DNA of 64,000 nucleotides from Sphingomonadaceae bacterium (GTDB lineage Bacteria; Pseudomonadota; Alphaproteobacteria; Sphingomonadales; Sphingomonadaceae), in the NCBI GenBank assembly GCA_947453945.1, contig CANGJB010000003.1:1-64000 (forward strand). The letters are read 5' to 3'. Below, piece after piece: positions 37,414-46,532 of this stretch; position 1 is the first letter of the stretch; each line of letters begins with the position of its first letter. The notes beneath the pieces were generated by a model. That model worked only from the letters and a program-made list of their open reading frames with translations. It ran no database searches and was not told where the DNA came from. The position numbers and the translations under genes are program-made.

Positions 37414-40080
37414 ATGACCACCGACACTGCCCCCCTTTCCGGCACCGAAACCCGCCCCACCGGCTCCTCGTTTGTCAATGTCGGCGAACGCACCAATGTC
37501 ACTGGCTCGGCCGCGTTCAAGAAGCTGATCCTCGCCGGCGACTATACCAGAGCGGTCGAAGTCGCGCGCCAGCAGGTCGAAAACGGCGCGCAAATCATCG
37601 ACGTCAACATGGACGAGGGCCTGCTTGATGCGGTCCACGCCATGACCACGTTCCTCAAGCTCATCGCCGCAGAGCCCGATATCGCCCGCGTGCCGGTGAT
37701 GATCGACAGCTCGAAGTGGGAAGTGATCGAGGCCGGGCTCAAGTGCGTCTCGGGCAAGCCCATCGTCAATTCGATCTCGATGAAGGAAGGTGAGGAAGCC
37801 TTCCTTGCCGCCGCGCGCAAGTGCATGGATTATGGCGCCGCCGTCGTCGTCATGGCCTTCGACGAGAAGGGCCAGGCCGATACCAAGGCGCGCAAGGTCG
37901 AAATCTGCGCGCGCGCCTATGATCTGCTGCTGGGAATCGGCTTCCCGGCTGAGGACATCATCTTCGATCCCAACGTGTTCGCCGTCGCCACCGGCATCGA
38001 GGAGCACGACCGCTACGCGCTCGATTTCATCGAAGCCGCGCGCGAGATCCGGGCCCGCTGCCCGTATGTCCACATCTCGGGCGGCCTTTCCAACCTCTCG
38101 TTCTCATTCCGTGGCAACGAGATCGTGCGCCGCGCGATGCATTCGGTGTTTCTTTACCACGCGATTCCGGCGGGCATGGACATGGCCATCGTCAACGCGG
38201 GCCAACTCGATATCTACGACCAGATCGATCCGGTCTTGCGTGAGGCTTGCGAGGACGTGCTCCTCATGCGCGGGGTGGGAGGGCCGGATCAAATGACTCC
38301 GACCGAGCGGCTCATCGCGCTCGCCGAAAGCTATAAGGGCAAGGACGCCGTCGCCGAAAAGGCCGCCGAGGAATGGCGCGGCTGGGACGTCGTCCGCCGG
38401 CTTGAACACGCCCTCGTCAAGGGCATCGACATGTATGTGGTCGAGGACACCGAGGAAGCGCGCGCGGAGATCGCAGGCCGCGGGGGCCGCCCGATCGAAG
38501 TGATCGAAGGCCCGCTCATGCAGGGCATGAACACGGTCGGCGACTTGTTCGGCTCGGGCAAGATGTTCCTGCCGCAAGTGGTGAAGTCCGCGCGCGTGAT
38601 GAAGAAGGCGGTCGCGCACCTCATCCCCTTCATCGAGGCGGAAAAGCAGGCGGGCGCGCGCCCAAAGGGCCGGATCATCATGGCCACGGTGAAGGGCGAC
38701 GTCCACGATATCGGCAAGAACATCGTCGGCGTCGTGCTCCAGTGCAACGGCTACGAAGTGATCGATCTCGGCGTCATGGTGCCGTGGTCGAAGATCCTCG
38801 AAGTGGCGAAAGAGCAGGATGTCGACATGATCGGCCTCTCCGGCCTCATCACCCCCTCGCTCGATGAGATGGTGACCGTGGCCGAGGAAATGCAGCGCGC
38901 CGGGTTCACCATTCCGCTGCTCATCGGCGGCGCAACCACCAGCAAGGTCCACACCGCGCTTCGCATCGATCCGGCCTATGAAGGCCCCGTCGTCCACGTG
39001 CTCGATGCCAGCCGCGCGGTCGGCGTCGCCAGCCAGCTTCTGTCAGATACGCAGCGTGACGGCTTTGTCGAAGCGACGGCCCGTGAATACCAGCACGTGC
39101 GCGATCTGCGCGCGGGCAAGGAGCCTTCCGTGCTCCTCTCCCTCGCCGACGCCCGCGCCAATGCCTACCTTCCGGACCTGTCCGAAAAGGCCCCGCCGCC
39201 CGAACAGCCCGGCATCCACGTCTTCCCCGAATGGGATCTCGCGGACCTTGCCGAATGCATCGATTGGACCCCGTTCTTCCGCGCATGGGAACTCGCAGGC
39301 AACTACCCCGCCATCCTCGATGACGAAGTGGTCGGCGAAAGCGCCAGCAGCCTCTTCGCCGATGCACAGAAGATGCTGGGCCAGATCATCGCCGAAAAGT
39401 GGTTCACCGCGAAGGGCGTCGCCGGCTTCTGGCCCTGCCACCGCGAGGAGGACGACGTGCTGCTTTATCTCGAGGCCGAGGAACGCCATGTGCGTCTCCC
39501 GTTCCTGCGCCAGCAGATCCGCAAGAGCCGTGACCGCAAGAACATGTGCCTTGCCGATTTCATCGACCGCCAAGGCGATTGGATCGGCGGATTTGCGGTC
39601 GGCATCCACGGCATCGAACCGCACCTCGCGCGCTTCCAGGCCGCGCATGACGATTACAACGATATCCTGCTGAAAGCGCTGGCAGATCGCTTCGCCGAGG
39701 CTTTCGCCGAACGGCTCCACCAGCATGTGCGCACCACGCTCTGGGCCTATGCGCCGGGCGAACAGCTGACGACCGAAGCGCTGATCCGCGAGCGGTTCCG
39801 AGGCATCCGCCCCGCGCCGGGCTATCCCGCCTGCCCCGATCACAGCCTGAAGCCGATCCTGTTCGATCTCCTGAATGCGACCGAAAACACAGGCATCACG
39901 CTGACCGAAAGCCAGGCCATGCTGCCCACCGCCGCTGTCTCGGGCTTCTATTTCGCGCACCCCGAAAGCGAGTATTTCGGCGTGGCGCGGATCGGGCGCG
40001 ATCAGGTGGAAGACTATGCCGCCCGGCGCGGCTTTGATCTCGCCACCACCGAACGCTGGCTGCGGCCCAATCTGGATTGA
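37414..40080 (+). CDS. metH: Methionine synthase, methyl-THF, cobalamin and reactivation modules (split MetH)
   Basis: The 888 residues contain the remaining MetH modules in order: pterin-binding ([53 protein letters not shown]), cobalamin cap ([31 protein letters not shown]), cobalamin-binding ([20 protein letters not shown] with the DxHDxGK histidine, [11 protein letters not shown]) and the SAM reactivation domain ([18 protein letters not shown]). With the upstream 352-aa protein the total matches a complete MetH (about 1,230 aa). Together with MetF it regenerates methionine from homocysteine. It needs vitamin B12. Confidence 0.96.
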   Translation: MTTDTAPLSGTETRPTGSSFVNVGERTNVTGSAAFKKLILAGDYTRAVEVARQQVENGAQIIDVNMDEGLLDAVHAMTTFLKLIAAEPDIARVPVMIDSSKWEVIEAGLKCVSGKPIVNSISMKEGEEAFLAAARKCMDYGAAVVVMAFDEKGQADTKARKVEICARAYDLLLGIGFPAEDIIFDPNVFAVATGIEEHDRYALDFIEAAREIRARCPYVHISGGLSNLSFSFRGNEIVRRAMHSVFLYHAIPAGMDMAIVNAGQLDIYDQIDPVLREACEDVLLMRGVGGPDQMTPTERLIALAESYKGKDAVAEKAAEEWRGWDVVRRLEHALVKGIDMYVVEDTEEARAEIAGRGGRPIEVIEGPLMQGMNTVGDLFGSGKMFLPQVVKSARVMKKAVAHLIPFIEAEKQAGARPKGRIIMATVKGDVHDIGKNIVGVVLQCNGYEVIDLGVMVPWSKILEVAKEQDVDMIGLSGLITPSLDEMVTVAEEMQRAGFTIPLLIGGATTSKVHTALRIDPAYEGPVVHVLDASRAVGVASQLLSDTQRDGFVEATAREYQHVRDLRAGKEPSVLLSLADARANAYLPDLSEKAPPPEQPGIHVFPEWDLADLAECIDWTPFFRAWELAGNYPAILDDEVVGESASSLFADAQKMLGQIIAEKWFTAKGVAGFWPCHREEDDVLLYLEAEERHVRLPFLRQQIRKSRDRKNMCLADFIDRQGDWIGGFAVGIHGIEPHLARFQAAHDDYNDILLKALADRFAEAFAERLHQHVRTTLWAYAPGEQLTTEALIRERFRGIRPAPGYPACPDHSLKPILFDLLNATENTGITLTESQAMLPTAAVSGFYFAHPESEYFGVARIGRDQVEDYAARRGFDLATTERWLRPNLD

Positions 40081-40135
40081 GTTGCCGAGGTCGCTTGCTT
40101 GGCGTCAACGCGCGCAAACTTGCGGCACTCCCAAT

Positions 40136-40165
40136 CTCGTCATTCCCGCGAAGGCGGGAATCCAG
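40136..40165. repeat. Dispersed repeat, single arm (CTCGTCATTCCCGCG family)
   Basis: This 30-nt copy is identical over its length to the first 30 nt of the arm at 45538-45567 and nearly identical to 33422-33451. No inverted partner follows, so it is a solo arm. It lies in the 256-nt spacer after metH, which otherwise shows no gene. Confidence 0.75.
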
Positions 40166-40336
40166 AAGCGGCGTAACCCGGCCGTTGTGGCAATGCGCCC
40201 TGCCCCCCTTCGCGCGCGTGACGGGATGGGAGACGCAAAGCGGCGGGCCGATCAGGAGCAGGTCCCCGCATCGTGGCCGGGGATTGGGGATACGTGCGCA
40301 ATGGCCCTACGCTGCCGTTGGCATTAAACGACTTCC

Positions 40337-41545
40337 ATGCCCACGATGAGCACCTCCGAGATATTCCTGATCGCGCTGACGATCATCCTCGCAGTGCCCT
40401 ATGCGTTCTGGCGCCTCCTGCGGACCGACACATATGCCCCGCTGGTCGTGGTGCAGATCGTCGGCGGCATCATCCTCGGCCCCGGCGTGCTCGGTGCGGC
40501 GTTTCCGAGCTACTATAGTTTCGTGTTCAACCCGCAGGTGATCGGCGCGCTCAACGGCGTAGCGTGGTGGGCGGTCATGATGTTCGTGTTCGCAGCGGGG
40601 CTCGAACTGGATCTTGGCGATGCGTGGGAAAACCGGCGCGAGACAGCGATCACGGCGGGCTGCGCGCTTGCCGTCCCGCTCGTTCTGGGGGCTGCGGCGG
40701 CGGCGCTTCTGCTGCGCCAGCCCGGCTGGATCGGCCCCAAGGGCGGCTATGCGCAAGCCGTGCTCGGCATCGGCATGGCCTGTGCGGTCACCGCGCTGCC
40801 GATCCTGGTGCTGCTGATGGAAAAGCTCGGCATTTTCCGCACGGCGCTCGGCCAGCGGCTGCTGCGTTATGCCAGCCTCGATGATGTGCTGATCTGGGGC
40901 GTGCTCGCGCTGATCCTCGTCGATTGGGAGCGGGTTGGCCGGCAGGGTCTGTTCCTCGTGTTCTTCGCCCTTGCCGCATGGGCCGTGCGCCGGCTGGTCG
41001 CGGCGGTGGAGCAGAATGACCGCTGGTACGTGAGCCTTGTCTGGCTGGCCGCCTGCGGCTTTGCGGCGGATTGGTCGGGCCTGCACTTCATGGTCGGCGC
41101 GTTCCTCGCGGGCGCGGTGCTCGATGCCAAGTGGTACGACCGCGCGCGGCTCGATGGCTTCCGCGAATTCCTGCTGCTCGCGGTCATGCCGGTGTTCTTC
41201 CTATCGACGGGCCTGCGCACACAGTGGGGCGTCGGCGGTGCGGCCGTGTTTGGTGCGGCGGCCTTGTTCCTCGTCGCCTCTGTCGCCGGCAAGCTCATCG
41301 GCGTGCATCTTGCGGGCCGGCTGCTGGGCTGGGCCAAGGGTGAAGCGGCGGTGATCGGCTGGATGCTCCAGACCAAGGCGCTCATCATGATCATCTTCGT
41401 CAACGTCCTGCTCGACAAGCAGATCATCACCGCAGAGACGTTCACCGCGCTGCTGTTGATGGCGGTGGCGAGCACGATGCTCACCGTGCCCAACGTTCGG
41501 CCTCGCCTTGCCAGACTGGGCCTTGCAAAGCTGGCGGCGGGATGA
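40337..41545 (+). CDS. Cation:proton antiporter, CPA2/Kef-type membrane protein
   Basis: The 402 residues are almost entirely membrane segments, about 12 in all, with the CPA2 features: VQIVGGIILGPGVLGAAFP (first conserved block), VMMFVFAAGLELDLGDAWEN, GIGMACAVTALPILVLLME (catalytic acid region), LHFMVGAFLAGAVLDAKW and VMPVFFLSTGLRTQW. There is no C-terminal RCK or NAD-binding domain, unlike KefC. It exchanges a monovalent cation for protons; the ion is unknown. ATG 40337 is chosen, ATG 40346 is also possible. The stop overlaps the serine hydrolase gene by 4 nt. Confidence 0.9.
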   Translation: MPTMSTSEIFLIALTIILAVPYAFWRLLRTDTYAPLVVVQIVGGIILGPGVLGAAFPSYYSFVFNPQVIGALNGVAWWAVMMFVFAAGLELDLGDAWENRRETAITAGCALAVPLVLGAAAAALLLRQPGWIGPKGGYAQAVLGIGMACAVTALPILVLLMEKLGIFRTALGQRLLRYASLDDVLIWGVLALILVDWERVGRQGLFLVFFALAAWAVRRLVAAVEQNDRWYVSLVWLAACGFAADWSGLHFMVGAFLAGAVLDAKWYDRARLDGFREFLLLAVMPVFFLSTGLRTQWGVGGAAVFGAAALFLVASVAGKLIGVHLAGRLLGWAKGEAAVIGWMLQTKALIMIIFVNVLLDKQIITAETFTALLLMAVASTMLTVPNVRPRLARLGLAKLAAG

Positions 41546-42747
41546 AGGGCGTCCTCCGCCTGATCGCGGCGCTCTCGCTGCTGGTCGCCACGGCGGTCCG
41601 CGCCGAGGTGCCGGTGATCTTTCCCGCCACGGTTGCTGTCACCTTCGATCGCCATGGCATCCGCCCGGTTCTGGCCGAGGGCACGGCAGACCAGACCGTC
41701 GGCCGCGCCGTCACGGCGGATGATCCGGTGCGCATTGCCTCGATCTCCAAGCTCGTCACCGCGCTCGGCGTGATGCGGCTGGTCGATGCCGGCGTGCTCG
41801 ATCTGGACCGCGATGTTTCGGACTATCTTGGCTGGCAGCTGCGCCATCCGGCTTTCCCGGACCGGCCGATCACGCTGCGTCTGCTGCTCTCGCACCGCTC
41901 GGGCCTTACCGACGGGGCGGACTACATCATCCCGCTGGGGGAAACGCTGCGCCAGCGCCTCGCTGATCCCCGCGCGTGGGACAGCGCCCATGGCCCCAGC
42001 GGCTATGGGGGCGAAGACTGGTTTCACTACACCAACCTCAATTTTCCCGTGGTCGCATCGGTGATGGAAGCTTCGACTGGCGAACGCTTCGACCGCCTGA
42101 TGCGCGATCTGGTGCTGGCCCCGCTCGGGCTTTCCGCCTGCTACAACTGGTCCGGCTGCAATGGGCTGGCGGCCTCACGCGCCGTGGTGCTCTACCGCTA
42201 CGATGGCAGCGTGGCGCGCGATGATCTGCGCGGGGCGCTGCCCGCCTGCCCGGTGGTGGTGGAGGCAGGAAAACCCTGCGATCTTGCCAGCTACACGCCC
42301 GGCTGGAACGGCGCGCTGTTCTCGCCCCAAGGCGGGCTGCGCATCTCGATGAACGACCTTGCGCACATCGGCCAGATGCTCGCGCGCGGCGGGCAGGGCT
42401 TCATTTCCAAGGCCAGCTTTGCCGAAATGACCACGCCGGAATGGCGCTTCAACGGGCGCAACGGGGTGGGCGAAAACGGGGAGCCCGACGGGTTCTTCTG
42501 CGCCTACGGTCTGGGCGTCCAGCTGATCGGCAACGATACCGCAGGCTGCCGCGACGATCCCTTCGGCGATGGCATCCCGCGTCTCGGCCACCCCGGCGAA
42601 GCCTATGGCCTGCGCTCCGGTCTGTGGCTTGATCCGAGCACAGGGCGAGGCATCGCCTTCTTCACCACCGCCGTGCCGGATGATGCCGCCAAGGGCGCAA
42701 GCGCCTTCACCGCCGCGGAAGAAGGCGTGCTGGCGCGGGTGCGCTAG
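41542..42747 (+). CDS. Serine hydrolase, class C beta-lactamase/esterase family
   Basis: The 401 residues begin with a signal peptide (MKGVLRLIAALSLLVATAV, cleavage near RAE). The SxxK catalytic motif is in RIASISKLVTALGVMRLVD, LLLSHRSGLTDGAD follows, and the YxN motif is in FHYTNLNFPVVASVME. The C-terminal block HPGEAYGLRSGLW stands where the third motif is expected. Such proteins act as periplasmic esterases or D-aminopeptidases; beta-lactam hydrolysis is possible but not shown. It overlaps the antiporter gene by 4 nt. Confidence 0.88.
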   Translation: MKGVLRLIAALSLLVATAVRAEVPVIFPATVAVTFDRHGIRPVLAEGTADQTVGRAVTADDPVRIASISKLVTALGVMRLVDAGVLDLDRDVSDYLGWQLRHPAFPDRPITLRLLLSHRSGLTDGADYIIPLGETLRQRLADPRAWDSAHGPSGYGGEDWFHYTNLNFPVVASVMEASTGERFDRLMRDLVLAPLGLSACYNWSGCNGLAASRAVVLYRYDGSVARDDLRGALPACPVVVEAGKPCDLASYTPGWNGALFSPQGGLRISMNDLAHIGQMLARGGQGFISKASFAEMTTPEWRFNGRNGVGENGEPDGFFCAYGLGVQLIGNDTAGCRDDPFGDGIPRLGHPGEAYGLRSGLWLDPSTGRGIAFFTTAVPDDAAKGASAFTAAEEGVLARVR

Positions 42748-42845
42748 CCAGAGCAAGACCGCATCGGAGGCAAATCCGCTTTGCGCCTGTGCGGCTTCTG
42801 GCATGGTGGGAGGCATGGACCTGCCCGGGCAGGCATGGGGGCATC

Positions 42846-43604
42846 ATGCAATCACTGAACATCGGCCAGACGATCTCGCGGGCGAGCGGCCTGATGGGCG
42901 AAACGCTGCGCAGCGTCGGCCTGTTTGTCGTGGTGTTCCAGATGATCACCGGCGTCAGCAGCACACTGCTTCGCGGGCAGCTTGTCTCGGCAGTCGATGC
43001 GGGCGCGGCGGCGCCGCTCGCCATGTTCCAGTCAGGCTCCTATTGGGCCACTATCGCCATCTCCATGCTGCTGGCCACGCTGGTTGCCACCGGCGCGACG
43101 TTTGGTCTGCTGAAGGCGGATCGCGGAGAGCTGGTATCCTTCGGCGCGTGCGCCGCGCGGGGCACGGCCAGATTGCTGCCGGCGCTTGGGCTCATGATCC
43201 TCAGCGTTCTGGGCATTTATGGCGGCTTCATCCTCCTGCTGGTGCCCGGCTGCATCCTGCTGGCGATGTGGAGCGTATGCTTTCCGGTCCTTCTGGGCGA
43301 AGACACCGGCGTGATCGAAGCGTTCGGGCGCAGCTGCGCGCTCACCAAGGGATACCGTTGGAAGATATTCCTCCTCTTCCTCGTCATCTTCGCGGTCTAC
43401 GCCGCCGTCGGCGCGGCAAGGGTGCTGGTGCTCACCGCGCAGACGGGCAGCCTGGCTGCGGCGATATCCCCGCCGCTCACCCTGCAGATCGCGTCCGGCG
43501 CGATCAACACGGTGCTCACGCTGGCCACTCTGGCGCTGCAGGTTGCGCTTTATGGCGAACTGATCGATCTCAAGGGTGAGCGGGTGAGCGAGGTGTTCGG
43601 CTGA
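42846..43604 (+). CDS. Integral membrane protein of unknown function
   Basis: The 252 residues have about six membrane segments (for example VGLFVVVFQMITGVSS, YWATIAISMLLATLVATGA, LPALGLMILSVLGIYGGFIL, ILLAMWSVCFPVLLGED). The pattern FPVLLGEDTGVIEAFGRSCA then LTKGYRWKIFLLFLVI is like the membrane domain of glycerophosphoryl-diesterase-type proteins (DUF/GPDPase_memb), a family without a catalytic centre. The start at ATG 42846 has GGGGGC about 5 nt upstream; a longer frame opens at 42789 but lacks a site. Stands alone between the serine hydrolase and recQ genes. Confidence 0.75.
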   Translation: MQSLNIGQTISRASGLMGETLRSVGLFVVVFQMITGVSSTLLRGQLVSAVDAGAAAPLAMFQSGSYWATIAISMLLATLVATGATFGLLKADRGELVSFGACAARGTARLLPALGLMILSVLGIYGGFILLLVPGCILLAMWSVCFPVLLGEDTGVIEAFGRSCALTKGYRWKIFLLFLVIFAVYAAVGAARVLVLTAQTGSLAAAISPPLTLQIASGAINTVLTLATLALQVALYGELIDLKGERVSEVFG

Positions 43605-43678
43605 TCTGGGCGGGGGATAAACCGCTGCGGAGCCAATAGGGCTTTTCCTTAGTCGGCCCGATCTGCCATGGCATCTGC

Positions 43679-45496
43679 GTGAGTACGATCAGCCCCGATA
43701 TCCGTGAAAACGCGCAATCAGCGTCACTGGCTGCGTCATTGGCCGCTCTTGCGCGCGTGTTCGGCTTTTCGGCCTTTCGCGGGGTGCAGGATCAGGTCGT
43801 CAGCCGCGTGCTCGCCGGGCAATCGACGCTCGCGGTCATGCCCACCGGCGCGGGCAAGTCGCTCACGTACCAGCTCCCCGCCGTCATGCTTCCGGGCACC
43901 TGCGTGGTGGTGTCTCCGCTCATCGCACTGATGCATGATCAGCTGCGCGCCGCCAATGCCAACGGGATCGCCGCCGCCGCGCTCACCAGTGTCGATACGG
44001 ACCGGGAGCAGACCATAGAACGGTTCCGCGCCGGCCAGCTCGATCTGCTTTATGTGGCGCCCGAGCGCGCCAGCCAGCAGCATTTCCGCGAACTGCTCAC
44101 CCGCGCGCCCATCGCGCTCTTCGCGATTGATGAAGCGCATTGCGTTTCCGAATGGGGCCACGATTTCCGGCCGGACTACCGCCTGCTGCGCCCGCTGCTC
44201 GATAGCTTCGCCGATGTTCCGCGTCTGGCGCTCACCGCCACGGCAGACCGGCACACCCGCGCCGATATCCTCGCCCAGCTTGGCATTCCGGATGATGGCC
44301 TGATCATCGCCGGGTTCGATCGGCCCAATATCCGCTACCGCATCACCCCGCGTGATAACGCGCAGCGCCAGATCAAGGCCTTGCTGGCCGAGCAGCCAGG
44401 TCCTGGGATCGTCTATGCACCCACGCGCAACGGCGTGGAAAAGCTGGCGGAGCAGCTTTCCGCCAGCGGCCGCCGCGTCCTGCCCTATCACGCGGGGCTA
44501 CCGGCCGATGTGCGCGCCGCCAATCAGGCTGCTTTCGTTGCCAGCGAAGATATGGTGATGGTCGCCACCGTCGCTTTCGGCATGGGGATCGACAAGCCCG
44601 ATGTCCGCTTTGTCGCCCATGCCGGCCTGCCCAAGTCTATCGAGGGCTATTATCAGGAAACCGGCCGCGCCGGGCGCGATGGCGATGATGCGGTCGCGCT
44701 CATGCTCTGGGGTGCAGACGATTTCGCCCGCGCCCGTATGCGCATTGGCGAGGTGGAAGAACACCGCCGCGCCAGCGAGCGCCAGCGTCTCGATGCCCTT
44801 GCCGGCCTGGTCGAAACCCACACGTGCCGCCGCGCCGTGCTGCTGCGCCACTTCGGCGAACACCCGCCCGAAGCTTGCGGCAATTGCGACAATTGCCTTC
44901 ATGCCCCGGGCGTGACCGACGCGACGCAGCTCGCGCGCAAGCTGCTCTCCGCCGTCTATCGCACCGGGCAGGCCTTCGGGCTTGGCCATCTCGAAAAGGT
45001 GCTGACCGGCGCGGCAGACGAGCGCGTTAGCAGCAAGGGCCACGATCAGCTGTCGGTCTTCGGCATCGTCAAGGGCGATGAAGCGCCGCTGCTGCGCTCC
45101 GTGGCGCGGGCGCTGCAGGCGCGCGGCACATTGGTGCCCAACGAACACGGCGGCCTCGCGCTCGGCGGCGATGCCCGTGCGCTGCTTAAGGGCGAGGGGC
45201 GCCTCGATCTCGTCATGGCACCGCCGAGCGAGCGCGGCACGCGCCGCCGCCGGGGGGCAGAGGCCGTGCCCAATCCGGTCGGCGATCCTCTGTTCGAGGC
45301 GCTGCGCGCGCTGCGCCGCGAACTGGCGGAAGAAGCCGGGGTGCCGCCTTATGTGATCTTCCACGATTCGGTGCTGCGCGAAATGGCGGCGCGCCGGCCC
45401 ACGGCGCAGCTGGATCTCGGCGCCATCGGCGGCGTCGGCGCACGCAAGCTGGAAGCTTACGGCGACCGTTTTCTCGAGGTGATCCGGCAGTATTGA
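43679..45496 (+). CDS. recQ: ATP-dependent DNA helicase RecQ
   Basis: This 3'-5' helicase acts in recombination and replication repair. The 605 residues contain the helicase core (FRGVQDQVVSRVL, Walker A MPTGAGKSLTYQLP, DEAH in IDEAHCVSEWGHDFRPDYR, SAT-type LALTATADRHTRADI, VATVAFGMGIDKPDVRFVAH, YYQETGRAGRDG), a zinc module (CRRAVLLRHFGEHPPEACGN then CDNC), the RQC winged helix and a C-terminal HRDC domain (LFEALRALRRELAEEAGVPP). The start is GTG 43679. The gene ends just before the perfect inverted repeat at 45536. Confidence 0.95.
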   Translation: MSTISPDIRENAQSASLAASLAALARVFGFSAFRGVQDQVVSRVLAGQSTLAVMPTGAGKSLTYQLPAVMLPGTCVVVSPLIALMHDQLRAANANGIAAAALTSVDTDREQTIERFRAGQLDLLYVAPERASQQHFRELLTRAPIALFAIDEAHCVSEWGHDFRPDYRLLRPLLDSFADVPRLALTATADRHTRADILAQLGIPDDGLIIAGFDRPNIRYRITPRDNAQRQIKALLAEQPGPGIVYAPTRNGVEKLAEQLSASGRRVLPYHAGLPADVRAANQAAFVASEDMVMVATVAFGMGIDKPDVRFVAHAGLPKSIEGYYQETGRAGRDGDDAVALMLWGADDFARARMRIGEVEEHRRASERQRLDALAGLVETHTCRRAVLLRHFGEHPPEACGNCDNCLHAPGVTDATQLARKLLSAVYRTGQAFGLGHLEKVLTGAADERVSSKGHDQLSVFGIVKGDEAPLLRSVARALQARGTLVPNEHGGLALGGDARALLKGEGRLDLVMAPPSERGTRRRRGAEAVPNPVGDPLFEALRALRRELAEEAGVPPYVIFHDSVLREMAARRPTAQLDLGAIGGVGARKLEAYGDRFLEVIRQY

Positions 45497-45535
45497 GCGG
45501 AATGTCCGCCGCCGGGCTTCGTCCTCGCTCACCCA

Positions 45536-45624
45536 CCCTCGTCATTCCCGCGAAGGCGGGAATCCAGAGCGGCTGGCGCTGCGCTTGAGGTCCTGGATTC
45601 CCGCCTTCGCGGGAATGACGAGGG
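45536..45624. repeat. Perfect 32-bp inverted repeat pair (REPIN-like), between convergent genes
   Basis: Arms 45536-45567 (starting CCCTCGTCATTCCCGCGAAG) and 45593-45624 are perfect reverse complements with a 25-nt loop. Each arm also contains its own palindrome (TTCCCGC...GCGGGAA). This is the REPIN form of the dispersed repeat at 33421 and 40136. It lies between recQ and the convergent SDR gene and may act as a two-way terminator. Confidence 0.85.
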
Positions 45625-45629
45625 TAGCC

Positions 45630-46361
45630 TTAGAAAGGCACTTGCGCCCGATCCCACGCAAACAGCCCCCCACTCTGCGCCGGGGTCAGCCCATCCAGCA
45701 TCGAAAGCAGCGCCCCAGCCGAGCGCTCCGGCGTGAACAGTTTCTCCGCCGCCACCCCGCGCTGGAACGGTGCGGAAAGGGCGGTGTCCACCGTGCCGGG
45801 ATGCAGCGTAACGGCCAGCGCTTGCGGGTGCGTCCGCGCCAGTTCGAGTGCGAGGGTCTTCACCAGCATGTTTAGCGCGGCCTTGCTGGCGCGGTAGGCG
45901 TGCCAGCCGCCCAGCCGGTTATCCGAAATCGAACCTACGCGCGCGGACAGCGCGGCAAACACCGCGCGGCCATCCCGGCGCAGCAGCGGCAGCGCGTGCT
46001 TGGCGATCAGCGCCGGGCCGATGGTGTTCACCGCGAAAAGCTCGGCCATGCCTTCGGCGCTCAGTGCGCGGTATGATTTTTCGGGGCCGGTGCCATCGGC
46101 GCGGGTGAGGCGGCCGGTGGCGATCAGCACCATGTCGAGCGGCCCGCCGATGGCGGCGCAGGCGGCAGCGATGCTGGCCTCGTCGGCGAAGTCGAAGGCA
46201 AACGGGGTGAGCTTGTGCCCGCGCGGCGCTTCGCCGCGGCGTGATCCAGCGTGGACTTCGGCTACATCGGCCCGGTCGGCGAGCGCTGCGGCCAGCGCGC
46301 CGCCAAGGCCGCCGGAGGCACCAAACACCGCGCAGCGCAGGGCAGGGGAGGTCGTGTTCAT
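45630..46361 (-). CDS. Short-chain dehydrogenase/reductase (SDR)
   Basis: The 243 residues show the classical SDR core: CAVFGASGGLGGALAAALAD (NAD(P)-binding GxxGxG), NTIGPALIAKHALPLLRRDG, VFAALSARVGSISDNRLGGW (catalytic Ser) and HAYRASKAALNMLVKTLALE (YxxxK). The C-terminus includes VTLHPGTVDTALSAPF, as in CsgA-like SDRs. Substrate cannot be read. It has no co-transcribed neighbour; the downstream side is the inverted repeat. Confidence 0.9.
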   Translation of the reverse strand: MNTTSPALRCAVFGASGGLGGALAAALADRADVAEVHAGSRRGEAPRGHKLTPFAFDFADEASIAAACAAIGGPLDMVLIATGRLTRADGTGPEKSYRALSAEGMAELFAVNTIGPALIAKHALPLLRRDGRAVFAALSARVGSISDNRLGGWHAYRASKAALNMLVKTLALELARTHPQALAVTLHPGTVDTALSAPFQRGVAAEKLFTPERSAGALLSMLDGLTPAQSGGLFAWDRAQVPF

Positions 46362-46427
46362 CTGCCCGGATTGGGCGCTTGGCGCTCCGCTGTCGAGCAG
46401 GTCCGAAGGGCAGGTCCAATGGCCATT

Positions 46428-46451
46428 GCTGTATTATCTTGCCAATACAGC
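46428..46451. promoter_or_regulatory. 8-bp dyad upstream of the TelA-type gene
   Basis: GCTGTATT (46428-46435) and AATACAGC (46444-46451) form a perfect dyad with an 8-nt spacer, about 80 nt before the start of the TelA-type gene and 67 nt upstream of the SDR start. Possible regulator site for either gene; the regulator is not known. Confidence 0.35.
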
Positions 46452-46532
46452 TTGCGAAGCGGCGGTGGGCACGCCACATTGCCCACACATGCGCTCCGGC
46501 AGGTGCAAGGGGCGGGAGTGAGACGCGACGCC

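Noticed and set aside
41542..42747. The serine hydrolase as an antibiotic-resistance beta-lactamase
   Set aside because: SxxK and YxN motifs are shared by many esterases and peptidases of this fold; nothing in context supports resistance.
33421..45624. The CTCGTCATTCCCGCG repeats as a CRISPR array
   Set aside because: Copies are kilobases apart and palindromic pairs, without regular spacers or cas genes.
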